From an uncultured Catenibacterium sp. (GTDB taxonomy: Bacteria > Bacillota_I > Bacilli_A > Erysipelotrichales > Coprobacillaceae): a stretch of DNA of 7,955 nucleotides. The number at the start of each line of letters is the position of its first letter. The stretch's first letter is position 1. Made by a program: the position numbers and the translations under genes. Where the stretch lies: contig CAAFPB010000036.1 of the NCBI GenBank assembly GCA_900764725.1, forward strand, positions 1 through 7,955, in the 5' to 3' direction. Below the pieces are notes generated by a model that saw nothing but the letters and a program-made list of their open reading frames with translations, was not told the DNA's origin and ran no database searches. This document shows positions 1-6,802 of this stretch, in pieces.

Positions 1-1301
1 AATAATTCCTGAGTCTTCGCATTGGCTGTTGACTGATTCTTTAATACTTCTGCATTACCATAAAGTAATGTAGTTAACTGTTTTAAATCACTTGTATTAA
101 TCTTCTCTGTTAACTGAGAAGCCACCTGTCTTAATGTCTGTGCCTGAGTTGCATGGCTAGTAGCCTGCAACATTAACTGTTGTGCAACAAGAGGCTGAGT
201 TGCCTGTAAACTTTCTGCCTTTGCCTTTTCTGCTGCAGCTAATTGATCTAGCTTATCCGCATTTGTATTCATAGTACCAATAGTAGTTGTCATTACAGAA
301 ACCATACCATCTAATTTTTGAGCTGCCTGTAAGTTGTTTTCTACTAAATTGTTATCATCAATACCTGCCTGAATCTTAGTTAATGCTTCTGATAACTGTT
401 TTGAACTTTCATTCATTTCATTATTCTTTTGAGTTAATGTATTTAACTGTTCAGCATTCTCATTTAAACCATCAGATAACTGTTTTTCAGCTGCCTTAAC
501 AGCACTTAATAACTGTGAGCTACCAGACTTTAACTGAGCAGCACCGTTATTTAATGTTGCACTATTGTTATCTAACTGCTGTGTACCAGCTTTTGCAGTA
601 GATACACCTTCTGTATAAGCACTTAATCCTTTTACTAAAGAATCAGCACCATCATTGAATACTAATGCACTTGATGCAAGTATATTTAAGTTTTCTGTGA
701 TAGTTTTATTACCTTCACTTGCAGCACTAACACCATCACTTAATTTCTGTGAGCCATCTGCAGCTGTATTAAATCCTTTGCTTAATGTTTTTACATTCTT
801 GAATAAGATCTTTGAATAAGTCTTAGTCACTGTAGAAGAGATTTCAGCTTTGATTTTAGCCATTGCTGAATCATCCATCTTAGTCGCAATGTAGTTTGTC
901 TGTGGATTTGTTGTATATGTGAGCATCATTGTTTGTGGATTGTCATCCAATAATGTCGTCGCATTTTTAGAGAAGTTTTCAGGGATAGTAATTACCATGT
1001 AATACTTTCCGTCTTTTAAACCTTTCTTTGCTTTAGTTGAAGAAACAATATTGAAATCCATTGAATCATTCTTTGCTAGTTTATCACTTAGCTGTTTACC
1101 AACATCCATAGTAGAACCATTGTATTCAACTTCTTTATCGTTATTTACAACAGCAACTGGAAGCTGATCTGTTTTACCATATGGATCCCACATAGAACCT
1201 AAGAAAACACAAGCGTAAATCATTGGAATGATCATAATTGCACAAAGTACGATTTTTAACCATGCACTTTTCGCAATATTTTTCCATTCTGCTTTAATCA
1301 T
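1..1301 (-). CDS. YhgE/Pip-family membrane protein, N-terminal part (3' end off contig)
   Basis: The reading frame is open from the ATG at 1301 to the left edge, giving 433 residues with no stop. The N-terminus MIKAEWKNIAKSAW is followed by one hydrophobic segment (about residues 15-36), then WDPYGKTDQLPVAVVNND, which is the hallmark start of YhgE/Pip proteins (phage infection protein family, related to EsaA). About residues 180-278 hold the family's spaced Leu/Gly repeats (GSQKLSDG, GADSLVKG, GAAQLKSG, KQLSDGL). After these comes a Gln/Ala-rich, probably coiled-coil stretch to the edge. Family members have a large extracellular region between the first helix and a C-terminal group of membrane helices, which is missing here; usual lengths are about 700-900 residues. 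The start is supported by AAAGGAAAGGG just upstream. The family's function is poorly defined: phage receptor, secretion-related or efflux-like roles have been proposed. The gene has its own promoter with TetR-type operators and is separated from tuf by a terminator. The family call is firm, the role is not. Confidence 0.9.
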   Translation of the reverse strand, partial: MIKAEWKNIAKSAWLKIVLCAIMIIPMIYACVFLGSMWDPYGKTDQLPVAVVNNDKEVEYNGSTMDVGKQLSDKLAKNDSMDFNIVSSTKAKKGLKDGKYYMVITIPENFSKNATTLLDDNPQTMMLTYTTNPQTNYIATKMDDSAMAKIKAEISSTVTKTYSKILFKNVKTLSKGFNTAADGSQKLSDGVSAASEGNKTITENLNILASSALVFNDGADSLVKGLSAYTEGVSTAKAGTQQLDNNSATLNNGAAQLKSGSSQLLSAVKAAEKQLSDGLNENAEQLNTLTQKNNEMNESSKQLSEALTKIQAGIDDNNLVENNLQAAQKLDGMVSVMTTTIGTMNTNADKLDQLAAAEKAKAESLQATQPLVAQQLMLQATSHATQAQTLRQVASQLTEKINTSDLKQLTTLLYGNAEVLKNQSTANAKTQEL

Positions 1302-1329
1302 ATTACCCTTTCCTTTCTGTCATCTTCCT

Positions 1330-1346
1330 AATGACTAGTAGTCATT
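1330..1346. promoter_or_regulatory. Second TetR-type operator at the start site
   Basis: AATGACTA-G-TAGTCATT is a perfect 17-base palindrome whose core TGACT-AGT-AGTCA has the same 5-3-5 form as the neighbouring operator. The two centres (1338 and 1358) are 20 bases apart, about two helical turns, so two dimers would sit on the same DNA face. This copy overlaps the end of the -10 box and the predicted transcription start. Confidence 0.65.
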
Positions 1347-1372
1347 TTAGTTGACCGTTGGTCATTAATCAA
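1344..1372 (-). promoter_or_regulatory. Promoter of the YhgE/Pip gene
   Basis: On the minus strand, TTGATT (1367-1372) and TAAAAT (1344-1349) are separated by exactly 17 bases, matching the sigma-A consensus layout. Transcription would start near 1337, leaving a leader of about 36 bases before the ATG at 1301. One palindromic operator fills the spacer and a second covers the predicted start site, so repression by a dimeric repressor is likely. Confidence 0.75.
1352..1364. promoter_or_regulatory. TetR-type operator in the promoter spacer
   Basis: TGACC-GTT-GGTCA is a perfect 5-3-5 palindrome lying between the -35 and -10 boxes of the YhgE/Pip promoter. TetR/AcrR-family repressors bind such short TGAC..GTCA palindromes, and genes of this membrane family are often paired with a TetR regulator. 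No regulator gene is visible in the window, so the identity of the binder is inference. Confidence 0.65.
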
Positions 1373-1436
1373 TTTACAAATAGGGCCGTTTGATAAAAAA
1401 GCATCATGTAAGCGTATATCATTTTCTAAAACATAC

Positions 1437-1466
1437 AAAAAAAGACTGTTGACATAGTCAACAGCC
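1437..1466 (-). terminator. Rho-independent terminator after tuf
   Basis: Reading the minus strand, the stem CTGTTGAC/GTCAACAG with loop TAT is extended by a G.U and a G-C pair to 10 pairs. Seven U residues follow (1443 down to 1437). It begins 13 bases past the tuf stop codon. It closes the str operon and insulates the YhgE/Pip gene from it. Confidence 0.92.
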
Positions 1467-1479
1467 TAATGAACTAAAA

Positions 1480-2664
1480 TTATTCAATGATTTCAGTTAC
1501 GTTACCAGCACCTACAGTACGTCCACCTTCACGGATAGAGAACTTAGTACCGTTTTCGATAGCGATTGCGTGGATTAATTCTACAGTGAATTCTACGTTA
1601 TCGCCTGGCATAACCATTTCAGTTCCTTCTGGTAATTCGATAACACCAGTGATATCAGTAGTTCTGAAATAGAACTGTGGTCTGTAGTTACCGAAGAATG
1701 GAGTATGACGTCCACCTTCATCTTTAGTTAGTACATAAACATGAGCGTTGAATTTCTTATGTGGATGCACTGAACCAGGTTTAGCTAATACCTGACCTCT
1801 TTCGATCTGGTCTCTGTTGATACCTCTTAAAAGAACACCAACGTTATCACCAGCTAAAGCGTAGTCAAGTAACTTTCTGAACATTTCGATACCTGTAGCA
1901 ACAGTCTTCTGAGTTTCATGGATACCAACGATTTCAAGTTCATCGTTAAGGTTTAACTGACCACGTTCAACTCTACCAGTAGCAACTGTACCACGACCAG
2001 TGATTGTGAATACGTCTTCAACTGGCATTAAGAATGGCTTATCAGTTTCACGAGCTGGATCTGGGATATAAGAATCCATAGTGTCTAATAATTCATGGAT
2101 TGCAGGAGTCCACTGTGGGTCACCTTCAAGAGCCTTTAATGCAGAACCACGAACGATTGGAGTATCATCTCCTGGATAGTCGTATTCAGATAATAAATCA
2201 CGAACTTCCATTTCTACTAAGTCGATTAATTCTTCGTCATCAACCATATCGCACTTGTTTAAGAATACGATGATGTATGGAACACCAACCTGACGAGATA
2301 ATAAGATATGTTCTCTAGTCTGAGGCATAGGTCCATCAGTTGCAGCTACTACTAAGATAGCACCATCCATCTGAGCAGCACCAGTGATCATGTTCTTGAT
2401 GTAGTCAGCATGGCCTGGACAGTCAACGTGTGCATAGTGACGATGAGCAGTTTCATATTCAACGTGTGCAGTGTTGATTGTGATACCACGTTCTTTTTCT
2501 TCTGGAGCAGCATCGATTGAAGCATAGTCCATAGCTTTAGCCTGACCATCACCAGCTAATACTGTAGTGATAGCAGCAGTTAAAGTAGTCTTACCATGGT
2601 CAACGTGACCGATAGTACCAATATTTACGTGAGTTTTCTCACGGTTAAATTTTTCCTTAGCCAT
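1480..2664 (-). CDS. tuf: Elongation factor Tu
   Basis: This 394-residue GTPase delivers aminoacyl-tRNA to the ribosomal A site in the cytoplasm. The GTP-binding motifs are all present: the P-loop GHVDHGKT (19-26), the switch I motif RGITIN, the switch II motif [12 protein letters not shown] and GSAL. Domain II ([14 protein letters not shown]) and domain III ([21 protein letters not shown]) follow in order and the length is normal. The ATG at 2664 has a perfect AGGAGG site (2674-2679) nine bases upstream, fitting very high expression. All ten glutamine codons are CAG. It is the last gene of the rpsL-rpsG-fusA-tuf operon, 88 bases after fusA. There is a good internal promoter in that gap and a terminator after its stop. 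I see no missing catalytic residue or other oddity. Confidence 0.99.
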   Translation of the reverse strand: MAKEKFNREKTHVNIGTIGHVDHGKTTLTAAITTVLAGDGQAKAMDYASIDAAPEEKERGITINTAHVEYETAHRHYAHVDCPGHADYIKNMITGAAQMDGAILVVAATDGPMPQTREHILLSRQVGVPYIIVFLNKCDMVDDEELIDLVEMEVRDLLSEYDYPGDDTPIVRGSALKALEGDPQWTPAIHELLDTMDSYIPDPARETDKPFLMPVEDVFTITGRGTVATGRVERGQLNLNDELEIVGIHETQKTVATGIEMFRKLLDYALAGDNVGVLLRGINRDQIERGQVLAKPGSVHPHKKFNAHVYVLTKDEGGRHTPFFGNYRPQFYFRTTDITGVIELPEGTEMVMPGDNVEFTVELIHAIAIENGTKFSIREGGRTVGAGNVTEIIE

Positions 2665-2699
2665 TAAGGTTTTCCTCCTATATAATTCTAAAATTTTAC

Positions 2700-2750
2700 A
2701 TAACTATTCTAATAGATTTTATTGAGAATTGCAATAAAAATCATAGTTAT
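2700..2750. repeat. Long AT-rich inverted repeat in the fusA-tuf gap
   Basis: ATAACTAT (2700-2707) pairs with ATAGTTAT (2743-2750), and GATTTTATTG (2715-2724) pairs with CAATAAAAATC (2732-2742) with one bulged A. The loop is seven bases, and seven bases on one arm (2708-2714) are unpaired. No U-tract follows on either strand, so it does not look like a terminator. It overlaps the predicted tuf promoter almost exactly and could also fold in the fusA-tuf transcript. Confidence 0.6.
2706..2734 (-). promoter_or_regulatory. Internal promoter for tuf
   Basis: TTGCAA (2729-2734) and TAGAAT (2706-2711) lie 17 bases apart on the minus strand in the fusA-tuf gap. Transcription would start near 2699 with a leader of about 35 bases carrying AGGAGG. 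A separate tuf promoter would let EF-Tu be made in excess over the other operon products, as is known in several bacteria. The boxes are near consensus but no transcript data support this, so it is a prediction. Confidence 0.6.
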
Positions 2751-2752
2751 TC

Positions 2753-4825
2753 TTATTTTACGCCGTTCTTTTTAATGATTTCTTCCTTGATTGATTTAGG
2801 AACAGGTTCATAACGGTCGAACTGCATTGTATAGTTACCACGACCCTGTGTGAATGATCTTAAGTCTGTTGCATAACCGAACATTTCAGCTAGAGGTACA
2901 GAAGCTTCAACCATTACAGCGTTTCCTCTTTCTTCCTGACCATCGATCATACCACGTCTAGATGAAATATCACCCATAACGCTTCCTAAGTATTCAGAAG
3001 GTGCAGTTACTTCTACCTTCATGATTGGTTCAAGGATTACTGGAGCACACTTCTTACCAGCAGCTTTTAATGCCATAGAAGCAGCTACTTTATATGCCAT
3101 TTCTGATGAATCGACATCATGGTAAGAACCGTCGAATAATGTAGCCTTAACGTCAAGTACTGGGTAACCAGCGATCATACCAGTTTCTAAAGCGTCTTCA
3201 AGACCAACTTTTACAGAACCGATATATTCTCTTGGAACTGATCCACCAACAACAGCGTCAACGAATTCAAATCCTTTACCTTCATTAGGTTCGAACTTGA
3301 TCCAAACGTGACCGTACTGACCACGACCACCAGACTGTTTAATGTATTTACCTTCACATTCAGCAGCCTGAGTAATAGTTTCTCTATAAGCAACCTGAGG
3401 AGCACCAACGTTTGCTTCTACATGGAATTCTCTCTTTAATCTGTCAACGATGACATCAAGATGTAATTCACCCATACCAGCGATGATAGTATCACCAGTT
3501 TCAGGGTTTGTAGATGTTCTGAAAGTTGGGTCTTCTTCAGCTAATTTAACTAAAGCTTCACCAAGTTTGTTCTGGTCAGCTTTTGTCTTAGGTTCAATTG
3601 CTAATTCGATAACTGGTTCTGGGAATTCCATCTTTTCAAGGATAACGAAATCGTTTTCCGCACAAAGAGTATCACCAGTTGTAGTGTTCTTGAAACCTAC
3701 TGCAGCAGCGATATCACCAGCATGAACTTCTTCGATTTCTTTACGTGTATTAGCATGCATTAATAAGATACGACCAAGTCTTTCTTTCTTATCTTTTGTT
3801 GAGTTCAATACATATGAACCAGCAGTTGCAGTACCTGAATATACACGGAAGAAAGTTAACTTACCTACGAATGGGTCAGTCATAACTTTGAATGCTAAAG
3901 CTGAGAATGGTTCTTCATCAGATGCATGACGTTCAACTTCGTTACCATCACCATCTACACCCTTGATTGCAGGGATGTCAGTTGGAGCTGGTAAGTAGTC
4001 AACAACAGCATCAAGCATTGGCTGAACGCCCTTATCTTTGTAAGCAGAACCACAAAGAACTGGGAATAATTCAACAGCAATTGTACCCTTACGGATAGCA
4101 GCTTTAACATCTTCGATTGCAGGTTCTTCACCTTCAAGAATCTGCATCATTAGGTCATCATCAAATGAAGCAGCAGCTTCTAATAATGCCATATGATATT
4201 CTTCAGCCTGATCAACTAAATCAGCTGGGATTTCTTTTTCGATTACATCGATACCTTCAGCACCATCGAAATAGATAGCTTTCATCTTTAATAAGTCGAT
4301 GACACCTTCGAATGTATCTTCAGCACCGATAGGTAACTGTAATGCAACAGCATTAGCACCTAATCTAGAATTTAATGAATTAAGTGACATGATGAAATCA
4401 GCACCAGTAGCGTCCATCTTGTTTGAGAAAACAATTCTAGGTACGCCATAAGTAGTAGCCTGTCTCCAAACTGTTTCAGTCTGAGGTTCTACACCTGCTT
4501 TAGAGTCAAGTACTGTAACGGCACCATCAAGTACACGTAATGAACGTTCAACTTCTACAGTGAAGTCTACGTGGCCTGGTGTATCGATGATGTTAATACG
4601 ATGTCCTTTCCAGTGAGCTGTAGTTGCAGCAGAAGTGATAGTAATACCACGTTCTTTTTCCTGTACCATCCAGTCCATCTGAGATCCACCATCATGAGTT
4701 TCACCAATTTTATGGATTTTACCTGTATAGTAAAGAACACGTTCAGTAGTAGTTGTTTTACCAGCATCGATGTGAGCCATGATACCGATATTACGTGTTT
4801 TTTCTAATGGAAATTCACGAGCCAT
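2753..4825 (-). CDS. fusA: Elongation factor G
   Basis: This 690-residue translocation GTPase moves tRNA and mRNA through the ribosome after peptide transfer and also acts in ribosome recycling with RRF. The G domain shows AHIDAGKT (17-24), the switch I motif [19 protein letters not shown] and CGSA. Later domains show [14 protein letters not shown] (domain III), [14 protein letters not shown], and the domain IV tip region [13 protein letters not shown] that enters the decoding site. It ends with the domain V segment [20 protein letters not shown]. The length matches Gram-positive EF-G, and the sequence is of the translocation-competent type rather than a TetM-like protection protein. AAAGGAG (4832-4838) lies six bases before the ATG. 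It is the third gene of the str operon, 51 bases after rpsG. I found no terminator and no convincing promoter in that gap. Confidence 0.99.
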   Translation of the reverse strand: MAREFPLEKTRNIGIMAHIDAGKTTTTERVLYYTGKIHKIGETHDGGSQMDWMVQEKERGITITSAATTAHWKGHRINIIDTPGHVDFTVEVERSLRVLDGAVTVLDSKAGVEPQTETVWRQATTYGVPRIVFSNKMDATGADFIMSLNSLNSRLGANAVALQLPIGAEDTFEGVIDLLKMKAIYFDGAEGIDVIEKEIPADLVDQAEEYHMALLEAAASFDDDLMMQILEGEEPAIEDVKAAIRKGTIAVELFPVLCGSAYKDKGVQPMLDAVVDYLPAPTDIPAIKGVDGDGNEVERHASDEEPFSALAFKVMTDPFVGKLTFFRVYSGTATAGSYVLNSTKDKKERLGRILLMHANTRKEIEEVHAGDIAAAVGFKNTTTGDTLCAENDFVILEKMEFPEPVIELAIEPKTKADQNKLGEALVKLAEEDPTFRTSTNPETGDTIIAGMGELHLDVIVDRLKREFHVEANVGAPQVAYRETITQAAECEGKYIKQSGGRGQYGHVWIKFEPNEGKGFEFVDAVVGGSVPREYIGSVKVGLEDALETGMIAGYPVLDVKATLFDGSYHDVDSSEMAYKVAASMALKAAGKKCAPVILEPIMKVEVTAPSEYLGSVMGDISSRRGMIDGQEERGNAVMVEASVPLAEMFGYATDLRSFTQGRGNYTMQFDRYEPVPKSIKEEIIKKNGVK

Positions 4826-4876
4826 AATTTTCTCCTTTCAAATACTTTTTCTATTAATTTATATGTAATAAAGATA

Positions 4877-5347
4877 TTACCAACGGAAATGTGCGAAAGC
4901 TTTGTTAGCTTCTGCCATTTTATGAGTATCTTCTTTCTTCTTAACAGCAGCACCTGTACCGTTAGAAGCATCGATAATTTCGTTAGCTAAACGATCAACC
5001 ATTGTATTTTCGTTTCTTAAACGAGAATAGTTAGTTAACCATCTTAAACCTAAAGTCATTCTTCTTTCAGGTGTTACTTCAACTGGCACCTGGTAGTTAG
5101 CACCACCAACACGTCTTACCTTTAATTCAAGTACAGGCATGATGTTGTTGATAGCTGCGTCGAATACTTCCATAGCTGGCTTTCCAGTCTTTTCTTCAAC
5201 TTTTTTGAATGCTTCATATAAGATGTTCTGAGCAACACCTTTTTTACCATCTAACATGATGTTGTTAATAAGCTTAGTGATTGTTTTACTATTGTAAATT
5301 GGATCAGGTAAAACATCTCTTTTCGCAATACGTCCTTTTCTAGACAT
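4877..5347 (-). CDS. rpsG: 30S ribosomal protein S7
   Basis: S7 nucleates assembly of the 30S head by binding the 3' domain of 16S rRNA, and it lines the E site. From the ATG at 5347 the product has 156 residues, the usual bacterial length, and begins [16 protein letters not shown]. Family landmarks follow: [45 protein letters not shown] and the C-terminal [15 protein letters not shown]. An in-frame TTG at 5353 would add only Met-Pro, but it sits three bases from the Shine-Dalgarno site, which is too close. The ATG is nine bases from that site and matches the family. The gene lies 39 bases after rpsL and 51 bases before fusA in the str operon. In Escherichia coli S7 represses its own operon translationally; whether that happens here is not visible. 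Confidence 0.98.
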   Translation of the reverse strand: MSRKGRIAKRDVLPDPIYNSKTITKLINNIMLDGKKGVAQNILYEAFKKVEEKTGKPAMEVFDAAINNIMPVLELKVRRVGGANYQVPVEVTPERRMTLGLRWLTNYSRLRNENTMVDRLANEIIDASNGTGAAVKKKEDTHKMAEANKAFAHFRW

Positions 5348-5356
5348 CGGCAAATT

Positions 5357-5362
5357 CTCCTC
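5357..5362 (-). promoter_or_regulatory. Shine-Dalgarno site deciding the rpsG start
   Basis: GAGGAG on the minus strand is nine bases from the ATG ending at 5345 but only three from the in-frame TTG ending at 5351. This favours the ATG and a 156-residue S7. Confidence 0.8.
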
Positions 5363-5386
5363 TCTCTATTTTATTAATTTAAAAAT

Positions 5387-5800
5387 TTATTTCTTAGGCT
5401 TTTTAGCTCCGTATAATGAGCGGCTCTGCATACGATCTTTAACACCAGCACAGTCCATAGTACCACGGATAATATGGTAACGAACCCCTGGTAAGTCCTT
5501 AACACGACCACCACGAATTAATACAACAGAGTGTTCCTGTAGGTTATGACCGATACCAGGAATGTAAGCTGTAACTTCTAATCCATTTGATAATCTAACA
5601 CGGGCATACTTACGTAAAGCTGAGTTAGGCTTCTTTGGTGTCATTGTAGCTACACGGGTACAAACACCACGCTTCTGAGGTGAATTATCATTAGTTGGTT
5701 TCTTAGCTAATGAGTTGTAACCTCTATTTAAAGCTGGAGACTTACCCTTTTTAGTCTTTTCGCTACGTCCTTTTCTTACTAATTGGTTAATTGTAGGCAT
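5387..5800 (-). CDS. rpsL: 30S ribosomal protein S12
   Basis: S12 sits at the decoding centre and controls translational accuracy. The product from the ATG at 5800 is 137 residues beginning [11 protein letters not shown], with the longer Gram-positive N-terminal region. [27 protein letters not shown] and [13 protein letters not shown] are all intact. Lys56 and Lys101 correspond to K43 and K88 of E. coli (Met counted), where substitutions give streptomycin resistance. Both are lysine here, so a wild-type, streptomycin-sensitive S12 is predicted. The frame stays open upstream to an ATG at 5971, but that extension runs through the promoter and begins inside a terminator hairpin, so it is not coding. 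AAAGGAG (5807-5813) lies six bases before the chosen start. This is the first gene of the str operon, with its own strong promoter. Confidence 0.98.
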   Translation of the reverse strand: MPTINQLVRKGRSEKTKKGKSPALNRGYNSLAKKPTNDNSPQKRGVCTRVATMTPKKPNSALRKYARVRLSNGLEVTAYIPGIGHNLQEHSVVLIRGGRVKDLPGVRYHIIRGTMDCAGVKDRMQSRSLYGAKKPKK

Positions 5801-5806
5801 GATTTT

Positions 5807-5813
5807 CTCCTTT
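5807..5813 (-). promoter_or_regulatory. Shine-Dalgarno site deciding the rpsL start
   Basis: AAAGGAG lies six bases upstream of the ATG at 5798-5800. Together with the family N-terminus MPTINQL it fixes the start and rules out the 57-residue longer reading frame. Confidence 0.9.
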
Positions 5814-5863
5814 CTAATTCTAACACACAATTCCGGGTGTTTCACAAATTTGTTTTTATATAT

Positions 5864-5880
5864 GTGCCCTCGACGGACAC
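5864..5880 (-). other. Stem-loop at the 5' end of the rpsL leader
   Basis: On the transcript GUGUCC (5880-5875) pairs with GGGCAC (5869-5864) around the loop GUCGA, with one G.U pair. The stem sits at the very start of the predicted transcript, about 64 bases ahead of the ATG. It could stabilise the mRNA or take part in feedback control. No known leader motif is recognised. Confidence 0.4.
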
Positions 5881-5881
5881 C

Positions 5882-5900
5882 TTTGTCAGTATATGACAAA
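5882..5900. repeat. Perfect palindrome over the rpsL -10 box
   Basis: TTTGTCA-GTATA-TGACAAA has two perfect seven-base arms around a five-base centre that contains most of the -10 box. Its size and position are typical of an operator for a dimeric repressor. It lies mostly upstream of the predicted start site, so it would act as DNA rather than RNA. No regulator can be named. Confidence 0.5.
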
Positions 5901-5936
5901 TAAAAGTGCGAGTCAACTACTTTTTTTAATTTTTTT
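5888..5936 (-). promoter_or_regulatory. Strong promoter of the rpsL-rpsG-fusA-tuf operon
   Basis: TTGACT (5911-5916) and TATACT (5888-5893) are spaced 17 bases apart, each one mismatch from consensus. Immediately upstream of the -35 box are two runs of seven A (5921-5927 and 5930-5936) on the coding strand, like the UP element of highly expressed promoters. Transcription would start near 5881, giving a leader of about 80 bases. It lies downstream of the terminator at 5951-5983, so the str operon is transcribed independently of rpoBC. Confidence 0.88.
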
Positions 5937-5950
5937 GCTAATCTAAAGTG

Positions 5951-5983
5951 AAAAAGGTAAGGATCTGTCAATCCTTACCTTTT
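5951..5983 (-). terminator. Rho-independent terminator after the SDR gene
   Basis: The perfect 13-pair stem AAAAGGTAAGGAT / ATCCTTACCTTTT encloses a six-base loop. On the minus strand the right arm ends in five T. It lies 58 bases past the SDR stop codon and just upstream of the rpsL promoter. Its flanking A and T runs could let it work in both directions, although no convergent gene is present. Confidence 0.9.
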
Positions 5984-5986
5984 CGT

Positions 5987-6019
5987 TTTGATGCAATTGT
6001 TCTCAAATTTGCAATCAAA
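5987..6019. repeat. Imperfect inverted repeat downstream of the SDR gene
   Basis: TTTGATGCAA (5987-5996) pairs with TTGCAATCAAA (6009-6019) with one bulged base and a 12-base loop. It lies between the SDR stop codon and the strong terminator. It has no U-tract, so it is probably an accessory 3'-end hairpin or chance AT-rich symmetry. Confidence 0.35.
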
Positions 6020-6041
6020 CTATACACTAATTCTATTTTTA

Positions 6042-6746
6042 TTAATCTAAATGCCAGCCACCATCTTCATGATAGATCATCTGTTTAGTCATTCCACCAT
6101 CTATACAGATATTCTCACCATTGATAAATGATGCTTTTGATGAACATAAGAACAAGACCATAGAGGAAATATCCTGAGGGTTCCCTACTCTTCCTACCGG
6201 TTGTTGATATGCATCAGGTCCAGTATAAGTATTACCATGTGTATCAATCCATCCCGGGGAAATAGAATTCACTCTTACTTTTCCTCTTAAACTCATCATT
6301 AAAGCGTGTGTAAGAGCTGACACGCCACCTTTTGCAGCAGTATAGCTTTCTGTATTAGCTTGACTCATTCGGTCTCTAGAAGACGAAATATTGATAATTA
6401 CAGCATCTTTATTAAAATAATCTTTAAATAGTTTTGTTAGATAGAATGGTGCTGTCACTCCTACAGATAATGCATATTGAAATTCCTCATAACTGCATTC
6501 ATCTATACCTTTCATTAGTGGTAAGGCATTATTGATCAGATAATCAATATGACCATGTTTATCTAATACATAAGAGACAAAAGATTCTAATGTCTCTTTA
6601 TTCGTGATATCTCCTACATAGTGGTTTCCTTGGGCTATGTCTATTACTTCTACTAAAGCACCCTGTTTTGTAAAATCATCTACTATTGCTTTACCTATTC
6701 CATGTGCCCCGCCTGTCACTACTACTACTTTGTTTTCAAATTCCAT
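6042..6746 (-). CDS. Short-chain dehydrogenase/reductase (SDR) family oxidoreductase
   Basis: This 234-residue protein is a classical SDR with a single Rossmann fold. It shows TGGAHGIG (11-18) for dinucleotide binding and Asp36 at the end of the second strand, which suggests NAD(H) over NADP(H). NNA follows at 72-74, with Leu where the motif usually has Gly. The catalytic Ser122, Tyr135 and Lys139 (YTAAK) and SPGW after the sixth strand are present. The fourth member of the usual tetrad, Asn in the 'vNv' motif, is Gly96 here (SVGVTAPF). The C-terminus INGENICIDGGMTKQMIYHEDGGWHLD carries an unusual tail. The substrate cannot be told. AGGAG (6753-6757) lies six bases before the ATG. The gene stands alone between two terminators, between rpoC and rpsL, where many Bacillota carry a small L7Ae-type gene. 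Five of its eight glutamine codons are CAA, unlike tuf (0 of 10). Confidence 0.93.
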   Translation of the reverse strand: MEFENKVVVVTGGAHGIGKAIVDDFTKQGALVEVIDIAQGNHYVGDITNKETLESFVSYVLDKHGHIDYLINNALPLMKGIDECSYEEFQYALSVGVTAPFYLTKLFKDYFNKDAVIINISSSRDRMSQANTESYTAAKGGVSALTHALMMSLRGKVRVNSISPGWIDTHGNTYTGPDAYQQPVGRVGNPQDISSMVLFLCSSKASFINGENICIDGGMTKQMIYHEDGGWHLD

Positions 6747-6764
6747 AATATTCTCCTATATATG

Positions 6765-6797
6765 AAAACACTATGGACATAAGCCCATAGTGTTTTT
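6765..6797 (-). terminator. Terminator after rpoC
   Basis: On the minus strand, AAAACACTATGG and CCATAGTGTTTT form a 12-pair stem around an eight-base loop. It starts five bases past the rpoC stop codon. Only four T follow in the reading direction before CATATA, so termination may be incomplete. The SDR ribosome binding site begins just eight bases after the hairpin. Confidence 0.72.
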
Positions 6798-6802
6798 ATT
6801 AA

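Noticed and set aside
180..760. Repetitive Leu/Gln/Ala-rich coding in the YhgE/Pip gene as a DNA repeat or phage tail/tape-measure protein
   Set aside because: The N-terminal WDPYGK..LPVAVVN motif and single membrane helix identify the YhgE/Pip family, whose extracellular region normally has such degenerate repeats. The DNA itself is not tandemly repeated.
1381..1436. Stretch between the YhgE/Pip promoter and the tuf terminator
   Set aside because: I looked for a small gene, RNA or further operator and found no open frame with a ribosome binding site and no clear symmetry.
3450..3725. Plus-strand open frame inside fusA (also similar ones in tuf, rpoC and elsewhere in fusA)
   Set aside because: These are shadow frames of strongly conserved minus-strand genes. 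They have no ribosome binding site and no recognisable protein features.
4826..4876. Possible promoter between rpsG and fusA (TATAAA-like box)
   Set aside because: The only TTGG-type -35 candidate is 14 bases away, which is too short. The gap is AT-rich and the genes look co-transcribed.
5801..5971. N-terminal extension of S12 (57 extra residues in frame)
   Set aside because: It covers the -35/-10 boxes, the leader and part of a terminator hairpin. It has no ribosome binding site, and S12 proteins start at MPTINQL.
6008..6041. TATAGT box downstream of the SDR gene as a small-RNA promoter ending at the 5951 terminator
   Set aside because: There is no acceptable -35 box at the right distance. 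The match is what AT-rich intergenic DNA gives by chance.
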